NCBI RefSeq assembly: GCF_033958435.1
Contig: NC_134150.1
Span: forward strand, 35,769,501 to 35,833,500
From: Carettochelys insculpta
Lineage: Eukaryota; Chordata; Testudines; Carettochelyidae
Reading direction: 5' to 3'
DNA length: 64,000 nucleotides
Below the pieces are notes generated by a model. The model saw nothing but the letters and a program-made list of their open reading frames with translations. It was not told where the DNA came from and did no database searches. The translations under genes were made by a program, and so were the position numbers. Of the stretch, positions 23,792-34,907 are shown in pieces (within the stretch, counting starts at the first letter, position 1; each line of letters opens with the position of its first letter).

Positions 23792-24000
23792 AACATAAGA
23801 ATGGCCATAATGGGTCAGACCAAAGGTCCATCCAGCCCAGGATCCTGTGTTTCAGCTGTGGCCAGTGCCAGGTGTTTAAGAGAAAATGGACAGAGTAGGT
23901 AATTGTCAAATGATTCATCCCCTATTATGATTCCCAGCTTCTGGATCAGAAACCATGCACCATAGTCCCATCAGGCATTAGGAACATGGCAGTGACCTTT
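23792..24000 (-). mobile_element. CR1 LINE 3' tip
   Basis: It begins (on +) aacataagaatggccataat, then gggtcagaccaaaggtccat, the reverse complement of the 3' end of the CR1 subfamily also seen at 36045. The match decays after about 200 bp. This is a 5'-truncated copy with no coding part. Confidence 0.85.
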
Positions 24001-24554
24001 TAAAGTGGAGTGACTTTTTTGTTTCTTTTCAATTTCCATGAATATGCTGATCTTTGTCACAAGTTTGGCTTGACTACCTAGTAACTCAGGACTCAATTCT
24101 GCCACTTTTTATCACTTTGGATACCAGCTGACTCCACAAGCACTACTGAGAAGACAGGGCTGGCTGCAATTTATTCGGCCTAGTTCAGGTGCTTTACAAA
24201 CCAAGATGGGTGATCTTTAGTGACTTCTCATTAGATTCTGAGCGGAGTATAAAGAGATGATTTTGATCTCTAAAGCTGGGATTAGACACACAAATCCCAC
24301 TGAAATTCAGTGTGCTTCTTTGACAATCCACACTAAATGGTTTGGGACATGACAAGCTGAAAGTCTGACTCTCTCCCAGAGTAATACAGAGTCAAAAGCA
24401 ATCATTTGAAGTCTTCGAGGTTACAGCCTCTTGGTCTAACAAGGAAGAGGAGTGATAATAAAGCATTTTCTACAAGATGTCCTTGTTTCTGAATGAACTT
24501 TCTCCTTAGTCTGCTGTTGCTGTGTCTGACATGCCTAAAGGGGCATCCAGTAGG
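24001..24554. other. no gene recognised
   Basis: Spacer between two CR1 tips. No repeats or coding signals are recognised. Confidence 0.3.
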
Positions 24555-24830
24555 ACAGGAGAACAGCCATACTGAATCAGACCACTGATTCACCCAGTCC
24601 AACATCCTGTCTAGCGGCAGTAGCAGCTAGTGCCAGATATTTCAGAGGAAATTAACAGAACAGGGCAATTTCAAATGAGCCATCTCCAGTCATCCGCTTC
24701 CAGCTTTTGGCAGTTGGAAGCTGAGACACCTCGAGCATAGGATTTCATTCCTGACATTTTGGCTAATATCCTCTATGAATTCATCTAAGTCTCTTTTTTG
24801 AACGCAGTTATTCTTCTGGCCTTCAATGGC
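24555..24830 (-). mobile_element. CR1 LINE 3' fragment
   Basis: Reading on +: acaggagaacagccatactg, 'aatcagaccactgattcacc', then the 'cagtgcc/cagatatttcagagg' and 'ctaatatcctctatgaattc' blocks that follow the CR1 3' tip, ending at about 24830 where the GC-rich repeat begins. It is diverged and 5'-truncated. Confidence 0.75.
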
Positions 24831-25180
24831 CTGGCAATGGGGTGGGGGCAGGGTTGCGGTGTGGGGAGGAGGGGGAGAGGAAGGGGCAATTGCCTCAGAG
24901 CCCAGCGATACAAAAGGTCCCAGATTTCCTGGTTGCCGCTGTTGCTTCTGTGGCAGTGGGCAGAGCTCTGGGCCCTTTAAACCACTTCCAGAGCACTGCA
25001 CACCAAGCAGCTCGGAAGGATAGGAGTGGGGTGAGGTGTGGGGGCTGGTTGCCCTAAGCTCCACCCATTCTACCGGAGGCCTCACCCCTTGTGGGGGCAT
25101 GGAGCAGGGACCCCTCCGCCTTGCCCAGGGGCCTGGCCAGGCTTTCAGCCACACTGGGCCTTCACAACATTCCCTAGCAA
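24831..25180. repeat. GC-rich dispersed repeat, copy 2 of 3
   Basis: Shared blocks: 'ggggcaattgcctcagagcc' (compare 54436-54455), 'gggccctttaaaccacttcc' (compare 54517 'gggccctttaaatcaccacc'), and 'cttgcccaggggcctggcca' (compare 54642 'cttgtccaggggcctggcca'). It abuts the CR1 fragment. The long open frames on both strands (up to 174 codons) are compositional. Confidence 0.6.
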
Positions 25181-26632
25181 TGGTCCACAGGTTGACTGGG
25201 CTTGGTGTGACCAAGTGTTTGTTTTAAACCTCCTGTTTATTTTCTTGTATTTTTCCTCACGTGTGGGCTAGGGATCAAAGTGGAGCTATGCGAGGCTTCT
25301 ATTAGGGTGTCAGGTTAGTATTTGCTCTGAACATTCGGTATGTTCTTAAGGGGTGTTTGTGGTACATTTATACTTATTTTTATTGATTACTAATATTTAT
25401 GGGATAAATGCTTTGGAAAAGTTGCTTTGATGACACCTAAGTAAGACCCCAGTCCAGCAAAGCAAGCAAGGACATGCTTACTTCTAACATGTGAGTAATC
25501 CTATTGGACAGGATGCAAAACCAAAACATTTCCATTGATTTCACTGAGCTTCACACCAGAAACTGCATGTTCAGGTGGTCTAGTCACATACTTAAGGTTA
25601 AACATGTGTGAGTAAATCTTTTACTGAAATGGGGCTTAAATGAATTAAGCAGTGGTGCTTGTCCCAGGAGACCTATTAACTTTTATTGGGATTTAGGACT
25701 GAATTCTTATTCATTGAATGGACATGTTCTTTGAGGGTACATGTGAGGAGAAGGGTCAGGCTAATATAGGCAATACTCAGTAGTGAAGCTACTGTAAGGC
25801 TTATCTACCTTTATTTAAATCTGTAAGGGAGATGAAATCTCATTCTAATGCCTCAATCTCCTACAAAGAACCATGACTCAACAGTTTCAGTCATTTTCAT
25901 TCATACATTAAAAGCGCTAAGCTCACCAAACCTTCTGAGATTGACAGCACTCACGAATGAAATCCTCCACTGATCAAATGGACAGTATGGGAAACTGCAG
26001 TGCACTCTTTACAACACTGCCACCCCTATGCTATTTAAACGTGAAATCTGAACAATAAAATCTCTGAAAATATGCTAGAGCAGGAAGGTCCCTATAACTG
26101 CTCACTGCCCAATACAATCTACAGATACCTAATAACCACATGCTGACTTCACTCACACACAACCCAGAGCTGTAAAAGGTGAGATTTATTTAACTAACAA
26201 CATGAACTGGTGTCTCTGTGTGCGTGAATGAGTGTGTGAATGCCTGTAATTGCCAACTATATTAAACAATGAAAGCATTCTCTAAATGTTGTTTTGCACT
26301 CGGGTGAGCAAAGTGTGTATTTTATCTGAGATACACGGTGTTGAGGCTAAATGACAATTTAATTGAGGAACAGCAAATGCTAGTTTTATCTTTTATTATT
26401 ATGAACAGGAGCTGTGTGCTGATGCAAAGGCTCTGAGAGGAGCTCTCTGCAAAAGATCCATTTCCATTTTTGCAGCTTCCTTGTTTTGCTTGATTGGGTT
26501 CTGCTTCTTCATCTCAATAAAGACATTTAAGTATTTTCAGAAGGCTTTGCCTGTACTGGTCTTGGCTATTTTCCATTGCAACATTTGCCTACTTAGAGTA
26601 TGCCGTCACAGAATATGCCTACTTAGACTCAT
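25181..26632. other. gene-free stretch with a hairpin-type repeat
   Basis: About 25440-25640 contains mirrored words (cttacttctaacatgtgagt and 'aacatgtgtgagtaaatc') like the palindromic amniote repeats built around 'actcacatgagtaa'. About 26150-26460 is repeat-free with AT-rich homeodomain-like words. No gene is seen. Confidence 0.35.
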
Positions 26633-26760
26633 GCATCTGATGAAGCGGGTCTTTGCCCACAAAAGCTTATGCTCCAAAATATGTTAGTCTATAAGGTGCC
26701 ACAGGACTGAGTGCTGTTTTTGAAGACACAGGTTAACACAGCTACCTCTTTGATACTTAA
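26633..26760 (+). repeat. dispersed repeat R, plus copy
   Basis: It runs from gcatctgatgaagcgggtct through gcccacaaaagcttatgctc and ggtgccacaggact to cagctacctctttgatactt. It is one of the two best-preserved copies in the window (the other is at 34056). Confidence 0.8.
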
Positions 26761-27071
26761 GAGTGTGTGGTTCTTCTCTGATGGAGAGTCCTGTGGCTGC
26801 CCTATACAACCTTCCTTCTCTCACTTCTACCCCCTGCTAGCTAGGATGTGTGTCAAGGAAGGTGATAGTTTGCTGAAGGAGATATTGGAAGAAGGGGACT
26901 ATCAACCCTTTCACCATTAATGGGTTTGGTATGAACTGCTTTCTTTCCACTGTAATTAGTAATCATGTTTTTCTCTCTTCAGACCCACTTCTGACAGTGG
27001 CTCAATTGAGGCGCTCACAGGACAGCCTCTTTGACTACATCTGTATTAGAGGGTTTGATCAAAAAAACCCA
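26761..27071. other. no feature recognised
   Basis: Ordinary DNA between a repeat R copy and a MITE. Confidence 0.3.
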
Positions 27072-27432
27072 CAGAGAATCTATACACAAAATGTGTTTTC
27101 TCAACAATATGTTGACAAAACTCAGCACTTCTGCTGACAACCTTCTGCCTCTCTGTGATGAGGAATAACACCTTTGTCGACAATTTCCGTCAATAGAAAA
27201 GCGGTGTAGATTCTCCTGGGAGCCCTCTGTTGACAGACATGGCTTCTGGGTCACTGGGCAGCCCTGTCTGCTGTGCTTTCGGTTGGCCATTCTGGCAAGA
27301 GAGTGGCTGCACTGCCAGTCAACTGAGATATGTGCTTTTGTGTGTGGCTGCAATCTGGTGACAGAAGTTTTGTTGGAAGATATCTTCAGACAGCAACTTC
27401 TGTCGACAGATTGCTGTAGTGTCAACATAGCC
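27072..27432. mobile_element. non-autonomous derivative of the E1 Harbinger family
   Basis: The right half (about 27280-27432: tggcaagagagtggctgc..., 'acagaagttttgttggaaga', 'caacttctgtcgacaga') follows the right end of E1 (about 19930-20107) block for block. The left half carries the 'ttgacaaaac' and 'gtcgacaat' words of the family. At about 360 bp with no gene, it is an internally deleted relative that would have needed a transposase in trans. Confidence 0.7.
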
Positions 27433-27489
27433 TTTGAGATTAGGACACCAGCACATAGCCAGGTGCTAAGGAATATGTTGATGGTACAG

Positions 27490-27676
27490 ATGTGCAACCA
27501 CCCACAGGTGGGCTCAAACCTGGGACCTCTGGAGTTCAGTGCAGGAGTCTCTACAATTTGAGCTAAAAGCCTGCTCTCTTTCAGCTAAGGCTATACAGGC
27601 GACTTTTTTTCACTCTGTAAGTGGTCTAGGTGTTGCTGTGTGGGACAGTGAACCACACCGAGGTGTATGGGTTACA
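27490..27676 (-). repeat. tRNA-derived repeat unit (S1)
   Basis: On the minus strand, 27571-27500 reads like a tRNA gene: an A-box-like ggcttttagctcaaattgta and a B-box-like ggtttgagccc about 45 bases apart. The homology to the other four units also extends upstream of the tRNA-like part (on +, 27572-27676: 'gtggtctaggtgttgctgt', 'gacagtgaaccacaccgagg'). The tRNA-like module therefore sits inside a larger repeat. The arms do not pair well enough for a working tRNA. It is related to tRNA-derived turtle SINEs by inference. Confidence 0.65.
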
Positions 27677-29017
27677 GATGCTTTTCCCTCCAAAGACTGA
27701 AAAGTCCATCCTGGTGTCAGTGACTGCAGCAGGCCAGCAAAATGAATGACTCAAGATTTCAGGTCCCTGGCACTGCAAGACACTAATTATCACTGTCCTA
27801 ACAGGCATCTTCTTTCTGCACCAGACAGTACCACACTCATTAAGACCTTAGCAGCCCTGCAAGATTCTCTATTTTCTCTCAAAAAAGCAGCCTGAATAAG
27901 CCCAGGTACAGTCTGGGATGAAGCCTGAGATGGGGCTGTATGGTGAAATATCTGCCCCAACTGAAGGTAGAGGAGCACAAGTCAGTTACAATTGGCACTT
28001 CAGCAGGGGAGCCAACCAGCCAGCCCAACAGAGATGAGATGGTGCAAGCTTGGGACCTGGGAAGTAATAGGCCCAGTGCAACCTGAAATTGTGCTAATTC
28101 ATCAGATCACTTGGACACTCCCCTGACAGAACCAAGGTTGGAGCCTACAGCTGCTCCCCCTGGGTGGGAAGGACATCGAACATCCACCCAGGTGCCAAAT
28201 GCAGATTGCATGCTCTGTGCTCATGGGAGTCAGCCAAGCTCATTAGCCAGCTTATCCTTATAACAGACCTGTGCAAGGTTACTATTTTGGTCCCACAGAA
28301 GTCTGTGATCTCCTGATAACATAGTATCCCCAAATGCCAAATGGATGCTTGACACCAACAAACAAGAAATATTTAATTAGCCAGCTGGATTGACAATAAC
28401 AGGCAATTAGTCACGGGCTTTCCATTTCTCATTCACTTATGTGTCAATCATATCAATGTGCAGTTAAAACCCAGCTCCAGCCTTGACCACAACCTTTATT
28501 AAGACGGTAACGATAGAGGATCTGTAGGTTTGATCTGCACCTTTGACCTGTGGCTCTGACTTCTCCAGCTGCTGTGCAGAATGTGGCTATGACTGAAAGA
28601 ACAGTTAATATAATGTGGTCTGGAATTTGAATACTAGAAGCACATTTCAGTTTTGTCCAACAGTTCATCCTATGAATTCAGAAAATTATTATCCATTGTG
28701 CTTGGCAATCCAGAATCATGAACTCAACTTGGCCATCTTGTAAGTGATAAATTCTTGTGGCTTGTTAATATTTTTAGCAGACCTGTGGAGTTAGCAGGCC
28801 CTTATTTTACCATTTTGGGAGTTGGAAAAATAAAATGTTTATTCTTAAAAAGAAGGGATAGTTCAGAAACCATTACATTTTTGAGATGTGAGAGAGGGTT
28901 TATGCTGCAGATAGAGTCAATTTGCCAACAAAAAAATTTGGGTGAGGTTGATTCAAATTGACTAAAGGGGCCCCAAATGAATCCTTTAAACAGTGTCAGA
29001 TTAAAATTTATGAGCCA
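27677..29017. other. no gene recognised
   Basis: Mixed single-copy-like DNA. Short minus frames (for example 28453-28668) have no domain. Confidence 0.3.
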
Positions 29018-29102
29018 TATCCTCAGATGGTGTTATACAGCAGAACTATATTGACTTCAGTGCAGTTACATTAATTTACACTAGCAGACTATCTGGCTCT
29101 AT
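29018..29102. repeat. palindromic amniote-type hairpin repeat
   Basis: 'gagccatatcctcagatggt' at the left and 'actagcagactatctggctc' at the right are imperfect inverted copies flanking a 'ttgacttcagtg' centre. I recall this form as a very common amniote short palindromic repeat, but no name is assigned. Confidence 0.5.
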
Positions 29103-29448
29103 AATCGAAAGTCCAAGCACATTTTGTTGGTAGTACTGCAAAGTTTGAATGGCCTTTTTATTGATATTTAAGGTAAAAAAAATTGGCAGATACCTATATC
29201 AAAGCTGCCCAAAAGAACATCAGGAAAAATCAGAAAGATACGTAAAAAACAGTTGTTTATTCAATTATTTAATAAAATACACACACTAAATATGAATTAA
29301 CAGTCTAGCAGACATTAATTGTTCTCACTCATAATTGTAACTCCAGCCATTTTATAGGTTAGAGTTGTCCAGGTAACTGAATAAATATAGAGACATACTC
29401 ATGTGAAGTAACAGAAATTGAAGCAGTGAGTGTCTGTCTTGTCTCCTT
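29103..29448. other. no feature recognised
   Basis: AT-rich spacer. Confidence 0.3.
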
Positions 29449-29709
29449 AAAGCTCATCTTCGCTATGTAGTGGATCGACACTGCAAAGATTGATCCATTG
29501 GCCATTGATTTATTGCATCTGCCTAGACACTCTGCAATTCACTCTGGTACTCCACCAGGATGAAAAGAGTAGCTGGAGTCAGGGCAGAGCAGCCCCTGCT
29601 GACCTAACCACATGGAAGACACCACAGTAGGTATATCAACTTCAACTACACTGTTTGGGTAGCTGGAAGGATGGGGGAAGGGGGAGGGCTAGTGTAGACA
29701 AGGCCTTAG
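29449..29709. mobile_element. Harbinger-like MITE
   Basis: Left 'aaagctcatcttcgctatgtagtggatcgac' is mirrored loosely by the right end (reversed: aaggccttgtctacactagc). The interior gatcgac / 'gtaggtatatcaacttcaactac' blocks parallel 49483-49763. It is about 260 bp with no gene. Confidence 0.5.
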
Positions 29710-29744
29710 ACTAGGCCAGGATCTTTCTTTCCGATATGTGTGTA

Positions 29745-29820
29745 CAGCACTTTGCTCAATGATCCTTGATCTCATTTGGGATGGCCAGATGTTACCATCA
29801 TGCAAACAATAAATAGAAAC
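29745..29820 (+). repeat. SINE/LINE 3' tail fragment
   Basis: 'tgtacagcactttgctcaat' followed by 'gatccttgatctcatttggg' and an AATAAATA end resembles the common CORE-SINE/LINE-derived 3' tail (tacagcgc...gatctc..ttgggg). Confidence 0.45.
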
Positions 29821-29880
29821 AATATATTCAGTGTTGCAATTAAAGCTTGCACAATCTTCCTACCAAAAGCCTTCGTAATA

Positions 29881-30383
29881 CAGTAAACTCTTTTTTATCC
29901 AGTATTTGAGTAACCTGAACACTCAAATAACCAGTGTAACTCACAACTGAAGCTCTGGGCAGCGGAGACTGGGCGGGAGCGTGGAGAAGCAGGTTAATGG
30001 TGGGGGTTTGTGAATGATGGAGCAAGCAAGGGCTGGTCAGTTTTAGTGCCCGCTGTGTGTCCCTCTGTGCTGCCTGTGTGTGAAGCCAGCAGGCTCCTCC
30101 ACTCTCCCACCCAGTATCTGCCACCCAGATCGGCTCCCCGTGTGGCACAGTGAGCCCCCCGTTGCCATCTTCAAGTGGCTCCATGCTGTTCCCACCAACC
30201 ATGTAAGGACAGCAGTTGATCAGGAGCAGGAGGTGGTTTGTGGATGAGGTGGGGGGCTGAACTTTGTTGGGGAGAGCTGTGACCCCAGCCTGTACCTCCC
30301 TTCAGCTGCTCCTATTAACCAGAATATTTGCATATCCAGCAACCTCCCTGTCCTGGGGCTGCTGGATATGAAAGAGTTTACTC
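29881..30383. mobile_element. TIR element at a TA site (Tc1/mariner-like)
   Basis: TA at 29879-29880 is followed by cagtaaactcttttttatcc. The right end reads ggatatgaaagagtttactc and then TA at 30384-30385. The 18-19 bp termini are inverted with few mismatches and both sides show TA, as expected for a Tc1/mariner-superfamily (Tigger-like) non-autonomous element. The interior is GC-rich and carries no transposase that I can see. The frame at 29840-30202 on - is not taken as coding. Confidence 0.7.
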
Positions 30384-31344
30384 TATGCTGTCAGAACTTC
30401 AGTAGTGCTACGAAGCTACATTAGGATTCATTGTACGCCAGACTCAACTTCCATTTATTTCTGACCTTCGTTCCAGCTCTAATGAAGACCTGAGGCCCAA
30501 TTCTCCTCTCACTTCTACCAAAATACATCAGAAGTAACTTCCATTTCAGTGAATGGAAATACCTATGACAGATGGATAGGAATAAGGCCTGTTGGGTTTA
30601 GAGCCACCAACCAGAAAGCCCTGAAGTAGTCATGAAGAACTGATAAGATACATAGACAATTTTGAATATTCCATTGTAATGCATTGTAAACTTTAATTTA
30701 AAACAAGACAGCTTAAAAGCTTTATGGATTTGAATGATGACACAACATCTATATTGATGGCTGATAGCAATTTTGGAACTTGACATACTGTTATTTCTGC
30801 TTTGCATTGCTAACAAAGAAGTTCAAAGCAATAGCATATTTTATGGAAGGCTTTGGTATTACACTATTATAACACTGACATTAAATAATGATAACAGGCC
30901 TGAGCCACCGTTTTATGGAAATATCAGTCCTCGCAGTGACAAATTAGCCTACATCAGCCAAATGACATTTCTCAGGTTCACTCACCAATAAACACGTGAG
31001 CTTTCTGCAAAGCAGAGGACAAAGAAAGGGCAGATTCACCACTCAGAAAACTCTCGATTCTTATGTGCTCTGGTAGCCAGTATGGAACCTGCAGCACCCA
31101 TGCTGTGACAGGGGAATTCTGCATTACCAGGTTCCCTGGCAGAGGTCACCTAGGGACATCTATGTAAAACAGAGAGAAGTCCTGAATCTCCTTTCCGCTC
31201 AGCCTCTGGAAGCACTTCAGTTATATCAATGCAGAGGGAAGTAGATGGAAAAAATACATCTTTTTATTCCTTTTATTTTCTGCTTTGTGCCACAAAGAGT
31301 GGTAGATATGGCAGGATTGACGACGGGTACTGTATTGTCCTACA
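30384..31344. other. no gene recognised
   Basis: Single-copy-like DNA. 'gaggcccaattctcctctca' at about 30492 may be the edge of an old palindromic repeat. Confidence 0.3.
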
Positions 31345-31439
31345 GTGCATGTGAGGCAGATTGTTTCCTTAAAGCCGTGAAGGCAATGGGCCTGTGTCCA
31401 AGTCCCAGCTGCACTGTGGACTTGCCTGGTGACCTCAGA
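31345..31439 (+). repeat. possible MIR fragment
   Basis: 'ggcctgtgtccaagtcccag' and 'gtgacctcagacaagtct' have the order of the MIR core. It is diverged. Confidence 0.35.
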
Positions 31440-31585
31440 CAAGTCTAATTTCTTCAAAAACTGTACTGAGCCTGTGTGACAGGTGCATCTACACCACTCT
31501 GGCTCTGTAAGGGTTAACTGTACATGCAGATTGAAGAAGCCACATCCCTTTATCTCTGTTGGGCATGCTCAGCCTGGAGGCAAGG

Positions 31586-31593
31586 TATAAAAG
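31586..31593 (+). promoter_or_regulatory. TATA box candidate
   Basis: tataaaag in a moderately GC-rich context. The position suits a start site near 31615-31620, and no gene follows. Confidence 0.35.
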
Positions 31594-32040
31594 GAAGACA
31601 CCAAGCTCAGTTTGGTCAGGCTGCTGAGGGGAGAGGATGCAGACAGCACTGCTATAGGACCCAACCCCAGAAGCAAGGCATACTGAACCCCAGATGGATT
31701 AGAGGGGGCCTGACCAACTCTGAGACAAGAGACTGCACGGTCAGGAGCTACACCACCTGATGACTCTGGAGACTCCATTGCTGGCAAAGACAGGGTAGGA
31801 AGCAGCCCAGGGGACTTAGACTTTGCTCCAGAGGGTGAACTGAAAAATCAGTCAACATGTTTTGGGGAGATTCTCACTGAGTTGATAGTGATAACCTCAC
31901 CATGGCAAGGATGTTGGGCTGGAACTCAGAGGAGCCAGGAGGGTCCAAATCCCCCTGCAGAGGGTGCTACAACCTCCAAGGGGAGCCCCACTTCTCCAGT
32001 AGCTCAATAGACCTTGCAGTCTCACAAAGGGGTGTGATGT

Positions 32041-32268
32041 TGACTCTGGCCATTAAGCACACGGCCCAGACTGTGAAGGGTTTTTGTGCTGACTTTAGCT
32101 ATTTGGCAACACTACCCTGACTGTGAAGGGCTCTTGTATTGACTTGGGCCATTAGGCCATGGTGCTCTGAGTGAAGGGGTGGCTTCATTTGACTCTAGCC
32201 ATTAGGTGACACTGCCATGTGCTGAAGGGCTGCTTTATTGACTCTGGCCACTGAGCTGCATTACCAGG
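32041..32268. repeat. 49-50 bp minisatellite, ~4.6 copies
   Basis: Units begin at 32041, 32090, 32140, 32190 and 32239. Each opens tgact(c/t)(t)(a/g)g(g/c)c(c/t)att and holds 'ctg(a/t)gaaggg' about 35 bases in. Lengths are 49, 50, 50, 49 and a partial. The regular period with moderate divergence marks an old tandem array. Confidence 0.85.
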
Positions 32269-32270
32269 TT

Positions 32271-34055
32271 CTATGGTAAGGGCCTTCCACCTAGGACCTA
32301 ACAGGCTTTGAGACAGCCTCCTCCCTTTCTGGTGCCTGGGCACCCTGTGATGTGATGCACCTACCCCATGACAGCCTATATCAACTTTGGGCTGCATTTT
32401 CCCTCTATGTGAGATGGAAGGAATAATATCCATTTTGCAGGAGTGGTGTGAATTTGAGTTCATCAATGTTTATAATGCTCTCTTAGAACATCTGAAGGAA
32501 GGGTATGTAAAAAGAAAATTAGAATATGAACAAGGAATATGATCAGCTTCAACAAATCTATGCAACTTGCACACGGCAACAGGGAGCTGGCAATTACGTG
32601 AAGCATGCCAAACTCAAATAAGACTCAATTTCCAAAATGTATCAACAAGCTGCTAGAAATGGCTTTACGGGGCTGGGACACTCTGAGAAATAACCAGTTT
32701 ACACAGAAGCCTGGACTGTAATAAGCGACAGTAAAATGCATGTTTGCATTCAAGAAACTGATGACAATTCACAATCTGTGGCATGATTCATTCAGTCAGA
32801 ATTAAATGACAAACCGCAAAGCTGTAGATGATATAGACTTATGGTTTGCATGAATTAATATGATGATCCACAGAGCATTACAGTTCAACAGTGGACAATG
32901 ATTCCTGAAATAAAATGGGAAGCAACTAGAGTCATGACCAGAGAGTCTTGTACTAAAATATCATAAAGTACTGTCTCATAGTAGAAAAATATCCATATAC
33001 CATTTTACTGGTACACTTTCAAAACAACCAGCAGCTTTTAATTCTCTAATTTTACATTTGCTGTAGATCAAAATCAGGCATATGGCATTATCACCAATGA
33101 AAATGTAATACATAGTTGTAAAAAAATATTCTTTAAACCTCTACTCACAATAGCATTTTATAGGCCAATTTTTAGGCAGCCTAAAATTGGCAGAATCCAA
33201 AGTTGTACATATAATTTTTCCATCTGTAAACTGTCTTCTATATCTACTCATAAATATTGGATAGTGCACTTATTAAAGCAGTATGCTGATGTTCATATAA
33301 TTACACAAGGCTGAACTATACCTATAATTTTTGCATTATAAAGTGTTTTTCTTTCCTGGTTCATTATAGGAAGCTGTTTTTCAGGTTCTGCATGGCAGAT
33401 CCATAGGCACCCCTAGATCATTCTGTACTGCAGGATTCAACTCATCACATAACCAGAGTTAATTAGAGTATTGCTGTCTGTGATGGGAATACCCGCTGAG
33501 AGACAGTGGAAGCATTCCATTTCTCACAGCAGTTCAGCTAAAGAGTTACCTACACTAATTTTTATTATTAATAAATGCACCATACAGTAATTATAGACTC
33601 TGTCTCATCCCCAGTGTCGTTAAGCGCATTGCATAGCTCTGAGAGCCAAGACATGTAGCACCCTGAGAGCTTTGGCAGAGGGTGCTTCATATATAAAATG
33701 ATGCAGTTAGAATAATATCGTAGAGGAATAAAGGTGTGACCCTTCCATCTCCTTGACTGTTCTATACAGTGAGAACAATGGGAGCACTGTGGCAAGTCAG
33801 TTGATTTACTCAAAACGACCTGTCACATGAAAACGTGATCCAGGCAAGCAGAGGTTTGGAGGACCTTAGCTGATTTGTTCCACCTTGTCATGTGCCTGCT
33901 CACTGCCACCCTGGAGGGCTGATTCATTGGTAAAGAGCACATTGCTTCATAGGATTCCCTCTGAATCATCCCAGGCTTGTCAGCTGGCATTACCCTGGGA
34001 AGCACTGACAAGGGAAGTGTGTCCATCAGGGGTGTCAATTACAGCATGTTCTATG
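32271..34055. other. repeat-poor, gene-free stretch
   Basis: The segment 32500-32900 has no recognisable repeat and contains atgcatgtttgcattcaag and several ATTAAT/TAAT words. It is a weak candidate for conserved non-coding DNA. The rest is AT-rich and featureless. Confidence 0.3.
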
Positions 34056-34182
34056 GCATCTGATGAAGTGGGTCTTTGCCCACAAAAGCTTATGCTCCAG
34101 AGTGTGTTAGTCTATAAGGTGCCACAGGACTTCTTGTTGTTCTCGAAGATACAGACTAACACAGTTACCTCTCTGATACTTG
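34056..34182 (+). repeat. dispersed repeat R, plus copy
   Basis: It runs from gcatctgatgaagtgggtct, through cacaaaagcttatgctccag, to acagttacctctctgatact. It is the closest match to the 26.6 kb copy. Confidence 0.85.
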
Positions 34183-34507
34183 AAGCCTGTTCTAACGTGT
34201 CCCAAATAAACCCCTCCCACCCCCCACTCAAGCACATTAAATCTTTTAACTGGCCATGATGGTTAAAAACCAGCCAGGTGGCCACAAAGGGGAAAGAATA
34301 TCTCCACATGTCTGCAGCTCCTGCTCAGTACCAAAGGCTGACTTAGCCCTTCTCTGAGTTTTGTAGTGAAGTATCAGGAGCTAATCTTTACCCCTCTTGT
34401 TCCAGCCTGGTGATGCACAGCAATGCTTGAAGTCCTCTATCCCACACCAAATTTCCAAGCAGACTCTAGGAATCTTGCACTTACTTTGCTTATGTAACTG
34501 CCCACAG
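34183..34507. other. no feature recognised
   Basis: Short spacer with a C-rich patch at about 34207. Confidence 0.3.
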
Positions 34508-34660
34508 ATGGACTTGACCCTGGGACCTCTGAGCAGGAGCCTCTGGAGTTTGAGCTAGAAGTCAGGGCCCTCTCAGCTGAGGAGACTCATTCTTTCTCTG
34601 TGTCAGTGGTCTAGCTGCCACTACATGGGACAGCAAACCACACCGAGGTGTGTGGCTTTC
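34508..34660 (-). repeat. tRNA-derived repeat unit (S2)
   Basis: Minus-strand tRNA-like module (B-box side gacttgaccctggga at 34511-34525, A-box side tttgagctagaagtc at about 34549). The same upstream block as S1 follows ('actcattctttctctgtgtc', 'gacagcaaaccacaccgagg'). It is shorter than S1 in the anticodon region. Confidence 0.6.
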
Positions 34661-34734
34661 ATACTTCCCCTAGCTGGGGAAGCATATTCCAAGCTTCAGA
34701 GACCGAGTGAAAATCCCAGACGAGCCCCCAGTTG

Positions 34735-34907
34735 CAACTACTAAACTCGAATCAGTAACCTCTGGATCTTAGGGCCTGCGACTCCACAGTTTGAGCTGAA
34801 AGCCAGCTGGTGCTCAGCTAAGGCTAGCGGAAACTCATTCTTTCTCTGTTAAGTGGACTAGGTGCTGCTAAATGGGACACTGAACCATGGCTAGGTGTGG
34901 GGTTACG
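34735..34907 (-). repeat. tRNA-derived repeat unit (S3)
   Basis: A second minus-strand unit about 75 bases beyond S2: B-box side 'aaactcgaatcagtaacctc', A-box side 'cagtttgagctgaaagcc', upstream block 'actcattctttctctgttaa' to 'gacactgaaccatggctagg'. With S2 it forms a direct tandem pair. Confidence 0.6.

Larger units (their letters stand above)
31440..32270 (+). repeat. unclassified repeat with TATA box and internal minisatellite
   Basis: The block starts near 'gtgtgacaggtgcatctaca', holds a promoter-like ggtataaaaggaag at 31585-31598 with 'caccaagctcagtttggtca' 20 bases on, and ends in the minisatellite. A TATA box followed by a transcript-like leader resembles an LTR or a transposon promoter, but no paired LTR, primer-binding site or protein was found. 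The class is open. Confidence 0.4.

Noticed and set aside
24690..25214. 174-codon open frame on -
   Set aside because: It spans a CR1 tip and a GC-rich dispersed repeat, so it cannot be one gene.
27490..27571. Functional tRNA gene
   Set aside because: A- and B-box words are present, but the arms do not pair convincingly and the same module recurs in dispersed units, so it is a repeat.
32041..32268. CRISPR-like array
   Set aside because: Units vary along their whole length and have no unique spacers between constant repeats. This is a vertebrate minisatellite.
31440..32270. Endogenous retrovirus LTR
   Set aside because: There is a TATA word, but no second LTR, primer-binding site, polypurine tract or gag/pol/env remnant within reach.
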